DNA of 64,000 bases from Apricaphanius iberus (taxonomy: Eukaryota > Chordata > Actinopteri > Cyprinodontiformes > Aphaniidae), in assembly GCA_028564705.1 (NCBI GenBank), contig JAPXFQ010000249.1:434001-498000 (forward strand), read 5' to 3'. The position numbers and the translations under genes are program-made. This document shows, piece by piece, positions 23,501-38,500 of this stretch. The notes under the pieces were generated by a model. That model did no database searches. It was given only the letters and a program-made list of their open reading frames with translations, and had not been told where the DNA came from. The first letter of the stretch is position 1. Every line of letters begins with the position of its first letter.

Positions 23501-26500
23501 AACCGGACTCTGGTCATGTCTATCGCATTCGGTGTGTAGACACCGTAATGCTACTCTAAAGCTTGTTTTATGCTTGCCGCGTCCGCGAGGTCCGCACGGC
23601 TCCAGGCGGCCAAATTACGTCATTTTAGGACCCACGCCTCTCCGCGTGGCATCCTCCTGCCCCAAACTTTCCGCGCCGCGCACCTAGGAAAATTTGTAAC
23701 TACGCGGAAGATCCCGCGCGGAAAAACATGGCGGACTGGCAAGAGCTCATATTGCCGGAGGTTCGTAAATAGGCATTTTTATGATTCGGCCGATAGAGAT
23801 CACTGTGATCAACTGTGTTTTAATGGAAGAGAGGACGGTCTCCTTTTTTCGTCTTTTTTCCTAATAAATAGCATAAAAGTTCTGCTTTGTTTAAGCTCAC
23901 GGGTATCACCATCTTGTAAACAACAGTGATTACTACTTCTACTATGGTGTAGTGTTGTATGCTTGCAGTAGAGCCCTACGCCGCCCCCTACAGTCGTCAA
24001 GAATATTGGCTCTCAGCAGGGACAAGCCACAAAAAGTATAAACGCTGGAAGAAGGCGTCTCGGCCGGTTCCGCACGTCTCGTTTCCGCGCGGAATGTTCA
24101 TGCGGCAAGCATAAACCAAGCTTTACATTCTGCAGTTGTTGGCCTCCCTGTCAACTTTTTCAAAAATGTAAGATCTTCACAAGAGCCTTTTTTTTGTTTG
24201 TGTTTCAGGGATGTGTTACCATCATTTTGCTGTCCACTACTGAGGACACCCTCAGGTAACATTGCTTTTATGAGAATCTACTACCTTTTTAATATTCATT
24301 TAGCAAATTTTTAAAAGACATAAGGGATGGATTAAAATGCATTTGTTCTGAGTTCTGAGATTATACTTAAAAGCTTTCATTGCAGGAGGAAATGGTGCAT
24401 AGAGACATTTGACGCTAACTTCGAAATAGATTTAACAGATTATAATCTAACAATACAAACAAATATTTGTCTTTATGAATAGCTACATCTACCTTAGTCA
24501 ATGTTTAGTGGTTTGTAAAAGACACAAGGGCTGAGAGCCATTAACGGCGAGTTGAGAGTTTAGAAAGTTGAGAGAAAGAAATGTGGCAATGTGTGTAGGC
24601 TATGTAGTGTGAGATTAGGAGGGTTAAAAACTGCCAAGTTGATTACTGACAAGATGCAGATAGGTGATTACAAAATTAACAAACAAGGGTAGCTGAGGGG
24701 GATAAAAAATTATTAAAGGGACAAATGCTTAACATAAGGAAATGCACCAATGAAATACAAGAATGAGATAACGACTAAATACAGAAATGAGCTGAAGTAG
24801 TTCGATCTAAACAGAAAACAAAGAAATAGTCAGAAAATACAGGAGAAACCCAAAAAAACATTAACAGCCAATAATCATGATGATTTGAAAATTTTTTTTA
24901 TTAAATTATTATTTGCTTTAATGGACATTTTTATCAACAGTCAGTATTCAAAGTTTATTATTATTATTATTAATAATAATAATAATGTTTGTATTTTGAG
25001 TTTTAGTTATTATTTACTTTCCTTATTCAATTTGGTTTATTTCTTGATCTTTTTTCTATGTTTACTAGAGTTTTGATTTGGGCACCTCTTTTTTTCCGTA
25101 TTTTGCCCTTCCGGCTTCTCCATTGACTTTAAATGTAATCCTGACGTTGTGAATGCACCGTTAGACATTTTCAACCTTTCTAAGTTCTTTATTTTTCATT
25201 AGATAGTTTAGTCATTAATTTATTCTTTCAGAATTTATTCCGTTCTGCTCTGTTCTCTCCCTTGTTCTCTGGTGTTTTTATTTATAGTCTCTTCCAGCCA
25301 CCAACCCCCAATCCCTTCGGAATAAATGGATGGATGAATGGATGGATGGATGGATGGATGGATGTTTATGAAGGTGAAAAGGCAGAATCTACTGTGTGTA
25401 GGAACCTTGATCTCAGGACTGTTAGCAGTTGGAAAACAATAGGATAGCTGAAGCATACAGTGTGAAAACTAAGAAAAATACAAATTAGGTTAGAACCTAA
25501 TATCCAACAATTAGATATATAATAAAATTAGACATAAGATAAAAAAGGAACAGTTTAATTTGTAGTTTTTATAGTTGATATAATCTGATGTATTCTCAAG
25601 ACACAGCCATTTTTGGCAGAGGAATTATCATTCCAGTGCATAATTTATTATGTTTCTTAACATCCTTAGTAGAATGTCTGACATTTATCTGTGAATTCCA
25701 AGAAATTAGTTGAATAAAACCAGATGTTAATGCATCCAAATTGCAGTTCTTCCTAAAGCCTTTGAGGATCTGCTGAAAGGTGTTAATCACTTGTTAATAT
25801 GAGCCATTTGAAGTAGACTTAATAGCTTGACTCACACCATGTCTCCCACAGCTGATCAGTTATTTTGAGGCTATTCAGAAAAGTATTAGACCAAATAATA
25901 GAAAAGTAGAGCCAGACGTTATGTCGGCATGTCCACTCAAACACAGTATGTGATGGAAAATTATAGCTTTGCTTCTTTGTAGGTCTCTCTAATCAAATAC
26001 ACATTATGTGGTGTGCTGAGATCACTTTTAAACCTTACTGTATAACTGAACTTCTTTGTTCACAGAATATGGAACAGATTACCAAAGGCTGAAAATGTGC
26101 CTAATATTACTATTACAAATGCTTTGCTTTCCAAAAATGTGACATTTGTCAAGTGGAAGGTTCATCATGACTGGGTGACACAGGTAAGATCCTACATTTG
26201 CTTTTTTTAGAGATCTTTTACAAAAGTCCAATTAATACAAATGTATTGACAATTTTAAGCAAGACGCCAGTTTTTGAGTCTTTTTAATAATTATCTCAAG
26301 GAAATTTCAATCAAACGCAACTGGACTTGGTAATTTGTCTTGGATCCAAGACAAATTACCAAGTCCAGTTGCGTTTGATTGAAATTTCCTTGAGATAACC
26401 ATGACCTGGATGAATGAGAATATTCACAGGCCTTTTTAATAATTGGTATTCAATCACATTTCAGTCAAAAGTTTCCAAAGGGAAAGGGCTTTTAAAAATT

Positions 26501-29500
26501 TTTGAAACCTGCATGTAAGATTGGTGACAAATAAAAAATGAAAACATAGAAATTAAAGACAGTTTCAGACAAATGAATAAATCCAAGTAACAGCAGTTTC
26601 AAATGGGCCAACTGTCAATATTTGAAATTCAGGCTTTGTTCCTACTTATTTCTACCTATCTGCTAATTCTCATAGATTCATTTATATTCTGAGGGAAAGT
26701 CTCCAGTTGTGACAATTGCCTAAATGTTGCAATCTTAACCGTTGTAAATCTGAAATGCAATTTTAGTCTTTCTTTGTAGGTAAAATATTTTCACAGTTTT
26801 CAAGCTGTTGCTTCATCATCAAATGAAGAATCTTCTTCTCTTGTAGTAGGTAAAGTTTGTTCAGCCTGTTTTGTTTCATTCTGTTTTGCGTTTTGCATAT
26901 TTTTAAATTTTTTTTATGATAGAAAGCCGGCTAAAATAGATATTTGACTGATAACAATTAATGCTGCACCCTGGACATGCTTTTCCAAGTGTTTGCCATG
27001 TTGTGTTTGCACTGTAAGGTAAATACATTTATCGTAGAACATTGGTCAGTCTGCTTGGAGAGCTGTGAGCAATGACTCATGATTACTCATCTATCACAAA
27101 TTCACCAATCAATGCTGGTTTGTATGTTTGTGTGAGAGTGTGATCACCTTGTGCGTGGGCATGTTCACTTGCAAGCTTGGTCATTTATTCTGATAATGAC
27201 TTACTCTCGCTCCAGAAGCACAGCTTGATCGATGGTAGTTCATGTAGTGTAATGTTTTTTTTTCATTTTTTTCTCCTCTTTAGGCAGTGCTCTGCCTTCA
27301 AGAGATGCTGCACAGCAGCTGAGGGAGATCAGAGAGATGTGCTACAAGGGTAAAAACAGGAAGATCCAACTAAGCTGGACTCCACAGGTCCGTGCATCTA
27401 GGGATCAAACCACCTTCTCTGTCTACAAAGGTGTAAAGGCTTTTGACCTTTGTAAGAAGCACAGTTTGTTGGTGACTGGAGGCATGGACAGAATAATACG
27501 CCTGTGGAACCCACATTTTTCAAAGTGAGGAACCTGAATTCAGCTTGTCATTTTTTAGATTAGCATCATTACAATCAAATATACACTTCTTCCTCCTCCT
27601 AATGTGGTTAATTTCTCCTTAGAAAGCCCTCTGGTATTTTAAAAGGCCACTCTGCTCCCATTTTCTCCATTTGCATCTCATCAGAAGACAGTCAGATATT
27701 TTCTGTCTCCACAGACAACAATGTGAAGGTGATTAATGTCTCTTTTTCTTTAAAATTAAAATTCATATATCAAATGTGTAATAAATTTAACAGTTTTGGA
27801 TAAAGGCATTAGGCCTACTAACAATAACCCAGCTGTTGTAAAACACTAATAGCCATTTTTTAGTTTTAACTGTTTGTTCCTGTGTAAAATACGTTATTTC
27901 ACATTTTAACTCTTAATCTAAGTGATATAGCTATAATTCCTTGGAGAAAAGGTTTTTAACCTTGGACCCTTTCACATTTTGTAACATGAATACCTTACAG
28001 ACTTTAATGCATTATATATGAAAGCCCAAGAGAATAACTGTAAAGTTGAAGAAAATTCAGTTTAAGTCATGTATTTTTTTTACTAATAAAAATTCCTGAA
28101 GTGTAACTTGCATTAGTATTCAGCTCCTCAGAGTCAGTACTTTTTAGAAATGCATTTTGCTGCTCTTCATTCTGCAAGTTTTGTGGGCTAATTTATCTTA
28201 TATACAGTCTATGGGTATGCTTCAAGCAGCTTTGCCCATTCTTTAAAAATATCTCAAACTTGGTCAGATTTCATCGTGTCCTTGTAACCACCTCAAAAAA
28301 AGGGAAAGGAAATCTGCTGAGTAATTAGTAGACTTCTGAAGGGAATCTGTGGCACTGGATTGTATTTTTTAGTGTCACAGTAAAGGGGGCTTAATACTAA
28401 TTAACATAAATACACTTGTATATGCTATTTGTGGGGGGGTGAAAACAATGTATTTTTCCACTTGCTTCACATTTATGCAATACTTTGTAGTGGTCTGTGA
28501 CTTCAACTTTTTCTACTAAATCCATTGAAAAAAAAATGTAAAAACTGTTTTTTACATTTAATTGTAGTTTTTTTCACTTAATAATCTTTTATACCTTGCT
28601 TGCTCTCACATCAGATTTGGCACATTCAAGATCAGTGCTGCCTGTTCACAGCCAACTCAACAGCCAGTGGGATTCACGGTGATGTGTCTGCATGCTGCTA
28701 TTCCCCTGCCATGCAATCTATGTACATCGCAGCAGACTGCATAGCTGTGCTCCCCTTGATGTTGAGGTTGGTTGGTTTCCTTTGCACTCAATTCTCTTCT
28801 TTTCCTAGATACTGAGTACTTGGAAGAATGCTGAAAACGTTCCTTATATTAAATGGTCTAAAGTGTGCTTGAGATTTGTATTCGGTAATGGTGTCTGCTA
28901 CTGTACCCCCGTTATTTTAATATCACTCTCATATTTTTTATAATGTCTTTGCTCCGTCAGGCCAAGGCAACATAGTCGCATCACAGTTTCTCATGATGAG
29001 GCTGTAATGTGCTGTGGCTACAGCGAGGAGTTTCGACAGGTTGTGAGCTGCAGCGAGAAGTCTGTGAGTGAATAATGGTTGCAAAAGTATTCATACCCCT
29101 TAAACGTATTTAACTTATTTCATCTCCAGATAGTCCCTCATGTCTTAATTGCTGTTTTTACTTCCCATGCTTTTATCATGTGTTTTGTTTGCTTCTTTAC
29201 TAAAACACCTTGAATTGCCTTATTGAAAGTGTGCTATACAAATAAAAATTGCCTTAACATCTTTCCACATTAAATAAAATAGCATTTGTGTATTTCAAGT
29301 GTTAGATGCATTTCTATAAAGTGAATACCTTGTATAAACACCCTTTTACTGGAATCAGATCTTCAAACCTGTATTTTGCCACCTAACAGGTTTTGCTGAG
29401 GAAAGGCATGCACACAGCATGACCCCGCCACCACTATATATCACCATAGGGATTGGTTGTCCATTTAGCAACCAAAAACGTTTAATACCTTGACATGGAT

Positions 29501-32500
29501 TTTGACATTCTGCAACATTCTTCTTGTCACTCTATCATGAAGGAAAATAGCTTTTTCTTCTTTTTTTGGCTTTTCCCTTTAGGCGGCGCAACAGCAAATT
29601 CTCTGTCTCAATATAGTCCTGTCCCCTGGATGCTCTACTCTCACACCAACTATCATCTTTCACCACATCCATAAATCTCCTTTGGGTGTTCCTCTTGGCT
29701 CCAGCCTTAGCATCCTTGAACAGATATAAGTATTGTCTCTGATAATTTCCAAACCATTTCAGTCTGGCCTCTCTGACCTTATCTCCAAACATCTAACATG
29801 AGCTGTACCTCTGATGTATTCACTCATGATCCTATTTGAATGTGTTACTCTCTAAGATAATCTAAGCATCTTGAGATCTGCCACCTCCAGTTCTGCCTCC
29901 TGTCCTTCCTGTTGGTACCGTCTCTAAAACATTCAAAAACACCGGCCTCACCAATCTTTTGTAAACCATCCTTTCATTCTTGCTGATACCCTTTTATCAT
30001 CACACCTGACAATTTGGCCGTACATTACGACCTGCATGCACATGTTTCATCACCTCTTTTCAACACAGATCTGGACTGTTTAACTTAAGTATTTAAATTC
30101 CTCTACTGTTCCACTTGTGCCCCACTCATTTAAAAACATGCATTCTGTCTTGCTGCGAATAATCTTCATCCCTCTCTATCCCTCTAACTGCGCCATGCTC
30201 TTACTGCAGATCACAATGCCATCTGTGAACACCATTGTCTATGGAGACTCCTATCTAACCTTATTTGTTAGACTGGTATCACCAAAGGTAATCTGCTGAA
30301 TACTTTTCCTGTCACTAAATTCACCCACACAAGTTGCTGATCTCTGCAACTTCTCTAGAGTTCCTTTGGGTCTCTGAACTTACATTAACTCTCTCCTTGT
30401 CAGGTCTGTTGGTTTAGGTAGGTTTGTATTTGTGCCATACATTTTCAGTTTTCAAATGATGGATTGCACTCCATAATATGTTCAAAGCATGGAGGACTGT
30501 TTCATAACCAAACTCTGCTTTAAGCTTATTTATAACTCTAATATATTTTTCTTGTATGTGTTATTGGGAGCTATGGGTTTTATGTAGCTGTTTCAGAATA
30601 AAAGGGATATCAGGACACTTTTTATAATTTTGTTTGTAAATCCTTTTCTAAAAAAATATAACTTTCCATGCACTTTAAAAATATCCACTGCTTTGTCTTT
30701 CCCTATCACAAAATATCCCTGTAAAATATGTTGAAGTTTGTGGTTGTAATCTGAAAAATATGATTAAGTCCAAGCACACAAATACTTTTGCAAGGCACTT
30801 TATTTTGATGGAGAAAACAGATATTTTGCTGAAAAAAACATATTTTGTCCTGTAGGTGGTGAAAATATGGGATGTTAATACAGGGCAACAAGTTTTTGAG
30901 TTTAGAGCACCACCAGAGCTGTCTACCATCACATGCATGACATTTGACCTTATGGGAAGAAGGTCTGGAAAAATACATTTGTTTCCTTTTATACATGTAT
31001 ATATTTGTTTTATAATTTATGCTTGCTTTTTAAGACTCATCACAGGAGGAAGAAGTGGCTTCTTGAAGGTATGGAACTTCAACAGTGGTCAGTGCCTAAA
31101 GACATTAATGAAAGGTGGGTATAGTTTATTTCATTGCTGCAGAAAAATACATTAAAATAGTTATATCTTTTTTTCTATTTTCCCATTAGAAGGTAAATGC
31201 CATCAGGTGTGTGACTGCATGTTTCTTAAGGTTCAAGGAAACTCGTGAGTAATGATGTGCTATTTGGCAATTACTCCTTATAACTTTGATTCTATGCTGA
31301 GCTTGGTCAATGTTTTTCTAAAGCTATGTGGTTGCTGTCGGAGGTGACCGGACGATTGACATTTATTCAGTGAGTAAATATATAATTAATGACACATTCC
31401 AGTGTTTTTTCATTTTTCAGTTGTATTTGTATCATTTTCTGTGTTAATACAAGCGGTTTTTTTTATTTTTATTCAGCCTGCACAAAATACATGTAGGATT
31501 TGATTAGGAATGACTAGAAAGCTATGCATACATTTATTCAACTCTATTTTTTCACTTTAATGATCTAATTTTGTACTGAATGAAAGTTCCAAAAATTCTC
31601 ATTAATCCCAGAATATAAAGCAGCTCATGCTTCCTACAGACTGTCTGTATTTTTTCAGGATGTTCCTGAGGATCTTTATCATGTCCAGAGACCACAGACT
31701 ACATGGAGGGACAATTTGGTAAATAAAAGCAGAAGGTTGGGTAAATTACAACTTTATTATTGAAGTTTATGTAGACCAAAACAATAATCCAGGAAGCTCT
31801 TAGAGTTTTTCAATCAAAAAAAAAAAAAAAAGTTGAAGTATACCAATAATTAAAATTACAGACCACTGTCTTCTTTTTAATTAGGAAACTTGCACAATCG
31901 GTAGTTGCCAAATATTTTTTGCCTAACTTTATAGCTGTATAAATCTCTAAATCTCACCCTCTCCTTGATGACCCCACGCTAAGGACCACAGCTTTAAATA
32001 ATTTTTGATGACAGTGGTATTTGAGGAGGAAATCTTTATTTTGAACATGTAAAATTAAATGTCAGCAGTGAAAAAACACCTTTAAAAAGGCTAACAGTGT
32101 GATACCAATGCAAAAGTAGTTGGATGCCCTCTGATACTTCTGAGTTATTATGGCTTGGTTTTGTCAAACATAAAAAAAGACCAGAAGCAGAAACAAAACA
32201 TGGATGGATGGATGGATGGATGTGCATGCTGTAAAACAGCCTAGACCAGCTTATTTTTTCTCAGTGCAGAAGATTTTTCACTGTACAGGCGATGTTGAAA
32301 AAAAACATAATCATTATGGAAAAAATGTATGAGAGTTGAAAGCTAAGGGAGATAAAGAAGAAAAACCTTTCCTGTTTTCTCAATTGTAGGGCAACACTTT
32401 AAAAAAAATATCATAATTATCAAGCCAATGCTGAGAAGTATTTACTGTTGGATAATTTCTCCTTAAGAGCTTTCACTATTTTGTTTATTTTAGGAAACCT

Positions 32501-35500
32501 CTTTGAAGCACATTTAAGACACAATGTAACACATTTGAATAAACTTTCTCAGGCATCAGACAGTAGACGGTGGTTTCTCTATCTGCTTTTACGCTAGTAA
32601 TCCTTTTCAGTTATCTCTGACTGCAGGCCACAGCTCTCTCTGTAAGAGCCACAAGAGGGAAAGCTGATTCTCAATCATGCTGTATGATCTATTGTTTAAG
32701 GTGACTTTCAGAGACCTCTTTGACATTGCAGTTGGTGGTTAGATTCAACCACATATATTATAAGTGCAGAAATATTGCATCACAGTCCCCAAGAAGAAAA
32801 GTGACCCTTTTGATTATCCCCAGAGGAACAATCTAAACCTTTCATTAATGGCTTTGCAGCAGGAGGATCCATGGATTGTTATAGAGTTCTTCTTGTCTTC
32901 AAGCCTCTCTCACTGTGAGATTTTCTTTTCAGTTTGGTGTGTACAGTTTCAAACCGTTTAATGTTAACTCCTATGCTTGGCTGGATGGGTTGACATCTGG
33001 TAAGTTATTAATCAATGTGTTGCACACTTGAATAGAATATGTTAGCACACTAAACTCAAGTTGGCATTTACAGTAATGGGAAAAAGACATTTTCCATGAT
33101 TGCCAATTTGGAAAAAAACTAACAAAAAAAATGAGGTACACCATGGCAGCTTTCTGTGGGTTTAGGTTAAATGGATGTGATGCAAGTGATGGTAATCAAA
33201 TGAACTTATTAATTATCGTCAAGTTTGATCACCTCTATATTAGCAGTTTACACTTTGTCAGCATGCATTTGACATCATTCATCCGCTTACTCTTTGGCGT
33301 TTGGCAAACAACAGTGTTGTGCACTGCCATCCCCAACTGGCCAAGAGTGTGAACCAGAATATCAGCTGTCAATCAAAACCCCGTTGAACACTCGTCTAGG
33401 TGGCCCCGCCGTGTTAAAAATGAACCAATCAAATGGAGGTCAGTGCAGCCCTTTGTCTTCCCCAACTGTCAAAAGTAATCTTGTTTCAACCAAGCAAGAT
33501 TCTACTTCAGGAGCGCAGCTGGATGAAAAGTCTCATGCTAGCATGGCGAGTTGCAGCGCATGCACATCACAGTGGATTACCTCGAGAGTGAGCTGCTCCT
33601 GAAGAAGGTGCACATCTGTCTCTACCTAGCTACTCTACCTGACTACTAACATTAACCTGTCTCTTCCTAGCTTTTGACATTCTACCTGGCTACTAACATT
33701 AACCTTTTTCTTCCTAGCAACCTGTCTAACCTGTCTCTAACTACCTGTTAACCTGTCTCTAACTGTAAGCTTTGTCAAAGAGGAAGGTTTTAAGCCTAGT
33801 TTTAAAGAAAGCTTCACGAACCAACCCTGGGAGCTAGTTCCATATTAGGGGAGCCTGGTAACAGAAAGATCTGCCATCCATTCTACTTTTAGAAATCCCA
33901 AGAACTAATAGTAAAAACCTGCAGTCTGAGAGCGAAGGGCTCTGTTAGGAACATACGGAACTCCCATGCATTCTCCAGGATGGTGTAGGGCTGGTCCAAT
34001 GTTTCATGGCCAGAATGAAAATTGCATTGTTGCTCCTGAACCACATACTATTTCCTCACTGAACTCCTACTACGCCCTAGTATATACATCAGCGCCCATC
34101 AAAACCATGTGTTGCTTGGCATGCTGTTACTTACTAGCTGTTCCCAGGGTCTGACAGCCAAGAGGACCCAATTGAACTCCTTCAGTTTGACAGGATCCCT
34201 CCACATTTGTGTCCAACAGCAGGTTCAAATGCTCACCATGACAGGCACTTACCACCTTGTGGCCACATATATGGTCAGCTCCATCAAAAAAAAAAGTTTT
34301 TACACGTATTATATCTTGAATGTGCTTCCCCAAGCTTAAATTTCCCACAACATGTATGATGACACAAAACTGGTGTCAGCACATGACCATGGTCCATAGC
34401 AGTCATTAGGTGTTTTCGAAGGACTCACCATAACAGCTTATTAAGGTAATACTGACAGCGTGTCAATAAAGGGTAATATAGTGTGTCTTTTTAAATGTGT
34501 TGTGGCATTCGTGTCGGCATACTGGATAGTAATATTGCAGCAACGCTGTATTTATGAATAAAAATCACGCCTTGCCGCAGCAGAGGGTGATGTCGTGATG
34601 ATGTGTGGAATGTGCGTTGAGTCCTGCCTGGCAACAGTATTTAAAATGCAAGTCATCATGAGGAGTTGATTTAGCATTTTAAAACTGTATCAGCTGAAAT
34701 GCAAAACTTGAGTGATGGACAGCTACTGTGAAGGACAGCCACCTTTTGGGGTGGCTCACAAATAGACTTGAGAAACAGAGCTTCAGTTGAGAAAAAAAAA
34801 CAATGTACATCAAAGCTGTTTAGTCTGTTTACCACAGACTCTTCCTTCTCATAGTCTTACGTAGCCTTACACGTCGACAGCCATGACACCACCCCCACAC
34901 ACCCCTTTATCCCAACATTGCGTAATATTTTGTGTAAAGCACCTGATCACACCACCTTGTCACCACAGGCTGACCACTGATGAATGATCAAAAGACTCAC
35001 TGATGCTTGTACTAATAGCAGCATTGTGTTTTGAAATAATCTATTGAGTTATTGAGTTGATCGTTTAAATTATTTTATGTCCTCCTAGTAGATGTGTATG
35101 TAGAAAACACACAACTCATTGTCTTTATTCTCAAAAATGCAAGGTTATGTATCGGCACTAAACTTCCTTGTAGAAAAACAACATTGTGTCTTGTGATTTT
35201 AGGAAGAAAAACATCCGTGTATCACCACTGTCGTGGCAGAATTCCATAGCACTAAAGACAAGATAAGGATAATTTAGTCCCGTTTGGTGTACAAGCCCTC
35301 ATGGGGTTAATGCTCTCTCTCCTCAACATGGTGTCTCTGTCCTGCCTTCTTGCAAGCTTCCAGAACTTATAGCAGGAGTGAGCTACTCTGCAGACATAAC
35401 AGCAGACATAACAATATTAAAGAGTCCTTCAGTTAGACCAGAGTAGGTGAAACGTCCATAAGTATTCTTCAACTCCAGTCTCTTCACTGAGCCCCAAGCA

Positions 35501-38500
35501 TTATGCCATATTCCCCGGATGCCTTTACTAATCGTTACTAAACACTAAGTAGAACTAACCTTGAAATAATTTTCCCATAACAATACAACTCAACGTTCAT
35601 GCACGGAGTGGAGGGATGATGATTTGGGGTTGGTTTGCAGCTGCTTTGCAATTTGTAGCTATTGAGCTGAACGTTAACTCCTCTTTACATCAAATTATTC
35701 TATTATGAATTTTGAGGCCTTCTGTCTGACAACTAAAGCTTGCCAAATACAGCAGTAAATCTACAACAGCATGATGCTAAAAAAAAAAAAGAACAAAAAC
35801 AAGGTGTTGCAAACCTTCATTACCTAAAGTAATTTTATACCAAAGTTCCCCAAAAAAATGTTACAGATTTATAAAGTCATACAGAATAACAACTTCAGGT
35901 TATACCTGCTCAGCTAAACGCTATGGAATCTTAATCAGATTTTACATGACTGACAATATATATATTTATATATTTCCAGAAATCATTCCATCTGCACACT
36001 AAGAGAGATACTTATTTTGAAGTTTTGAGCACCATACGGTAAACTTTTAATAATTTTCAAAAGTTCCTGAACCTATTAATTTCTGAAATACAAATGTTTT
36101 GACTAACTTCGCAATTATTTTCTTTCTTTCAAAGACAAAGAGAAGGTGCATCTCTCTCAAACCAAACCTAAAAGAAACTTTAACGATAAAAAGATACAAT
36201 TGTCATACATGCTCTCTAAATAAGACAGATAAGCAATATCTAATGTCTGAAAAGGAATAAACTAAAATACCTAAAATTATTGTACAAATATGTGAATAAT
36301 AATGAGCCTGTCTCTCCTAATTTTTTATCATTAGAAACACAACAGGCTTTACATTTTTATGTCAGCAAACTGCTGTTAAACAACAATCCTCCAATCCATT
36401 GGAAGATAGTTTTTCACCACAGATTTAATGTACTTTCAGATTTTTTTACAATGAGTTATTTTGATAAGAAGAAAAAAAGAAAATTCAGAGCTTCAGAATA
36501 AACTAGAACTAAAAAGATGGGATTTTGTCTGTCCACAGAAAAATGGCTATTCGGAAGACATCCTTTGTGTGGTGCAGTTTCCTCCGGCTCTCCTGGCCAC
36601 TGGAAGCTCCAATGGAGAAATCATACTGTGGAACGCAGCTGCTGGATCTATAAACTGTCGGTTTGTTGGACCCCTTGCAGATAAAGATCAGAACACTGAA
36701 GGTGATTTAAAAGTTTTAAAGATAAGTTGCATAAGTTGTATTTCTAAAATACAATTGGATAGATTGCGATCAAAACACTGGAATTGGATTCATATTTCTT
36801 TTCGTTTTCATAATAGGACTGGATACAAGTGTTCCAAGCATGGTTTTTATCAAGAACTTAAAACTGCTGCAGCGTTCGCCGAATACTGCTCTCTTGACAC
36901 CTGGAGTCAGAGGTTAGCTTTGAAAGCAGTGAAAATAATTCATAACTTTATTTTACAACCTTCCACAGTTTATTTCATCACAGCGTTATTTATTCATTCT
37001 GTTTCTTAAAGGGTGGATAAATCTGTGGGATGTGCTCAGTGGAAAGAAGTTTGTGACCAGCTTTAAAGTTGTGAGATATTTATATATTCCTCCAATTTTT
37101 TCTTTCAGTTTTTCTTTCTTTCCCAAATTTCTGAATGTAGAAATAAGGAAATCCATTATAATCCTCTTTACTTAGCACTACTGGTTATTTTTAGAAGAAT
37201 GTCTATCTATTCTGCAGGTAAAAAATGCAAATCTCGTATTCTCTCTTGGTTTGTTGATTTTCTTGATTTTCCATAGATGAAAGAAACGTAAAGAATTAAA
37301 ACAGTTTTGCCACTGCTTAGTTTCCCAGTTCTTTGACTTAAGGATAGAGTAAAAGACAAACTTTTTATTTTTTTCATTACAAGTCCCATATTACATGATG
37401 TAATTATTTTACGTAAATGTAGCTAAAACATAGAGGCAGTATGTAACCCTCCTTTTAAATGATTTCTTCAGTCTTTCATTGCTTTGGCAGAATTTTGACC
37501 CACTTCTCTTTGTTGTGTAGCCTCAGTTTGTTGAACTCTTGAACTTTGACTGCCTGTGTTCAATCTTAGGTACTGTATGTGTGGAACATTGTATGATTTC
37601 TTTGGTCAGGTGTGACCTTTTAGAGAGGGATCTTTGACCATATATTTTTGCATCATTTCTGTGGAACCTTTCTGATTGAATTTCATGATGCATTTGGTTA
37701 TTTATAGGCTACGGCTAAAGACGATGATAAAACACTTTTGATTTTTCAGTAGTGAAACCAGATTTTCTATAAATATATTGTTTTAGAGTTTTTATCATAT
37801 TTCTTTTGGAAACCGTAATGAATCCATCTGCATGAATACATGAAGATTCTTCACCATGTAAGAAGTAATTGTTTTGTTGTTGAGATATATATATTGCCAC
37901 TTTTATTCCATTTGAGCTGAATAAAGCTTTAAACGATATTTAGAGTTTTCATTGAGGGATTGAACTGTAATATCGATCTGTTTTGCACACTTTTTTTAAT
38001 TCTTCTTTAACTGCTTGTCTTTTAAATGTTTGCAAAAATTACTGCAGCAATTTCCTAATGTTGTAAATCTGTGCAACATTTGACAATAAACCCTTTCTGA
38101 TTATGATGGTTTTTGTTTTCTGTTCTGTCAATTTGTACCGCATAGTCAAAATTTCAACAGAAGATAATAAAGTTGTCCATCGCTGACAAGAAAAAACTGC
38201 TGTATGCTGCTGACAGGATTGGTTACATCTATATTTACAACATGGAGCAGTTTGACCCAGAACAAAGGTCTCCAAGAGGTTAGCTTCTTTCTTCCCTCAC
38301 TTTTGACTTTCACCAGACTTGCTGTGAAACAGTGAGGATGTTTTTTTTAATATATGTATATATTTTTGTTTTTCAAATTCACTCAGCTGAACATTTCTGG
38401 CGAGCCCACACAAGCTTAATTACCAGGTATGTATAATCCAAAAATATACAATCTACTCACCCATCTGTCACAAAATCATTGTCAATCTATTGATTATCAG

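Larger units (their letters stand above)
31719..36538 (+). other. WDR49-like intron 20, repeat-rich
   Basis: A 4.8-kb intron. It contains a short GGAT array at 32204-32221, a degraded interspersed repeat at about 33360-34040 and a Tc1 fragment at 35580-35930. The rest has no recognised feature. No exon is needed for frame between 31718 and 36539. Confidence 0.6.

Noticed and set aside
36461..37009. Continuous 182-codon open frame around the WD40 exon
   Set aside because: Only 36539-36701 is coding. The flanks are intron, shown by the CCACAG acceptor and the GGTGATT donor with matching phases.
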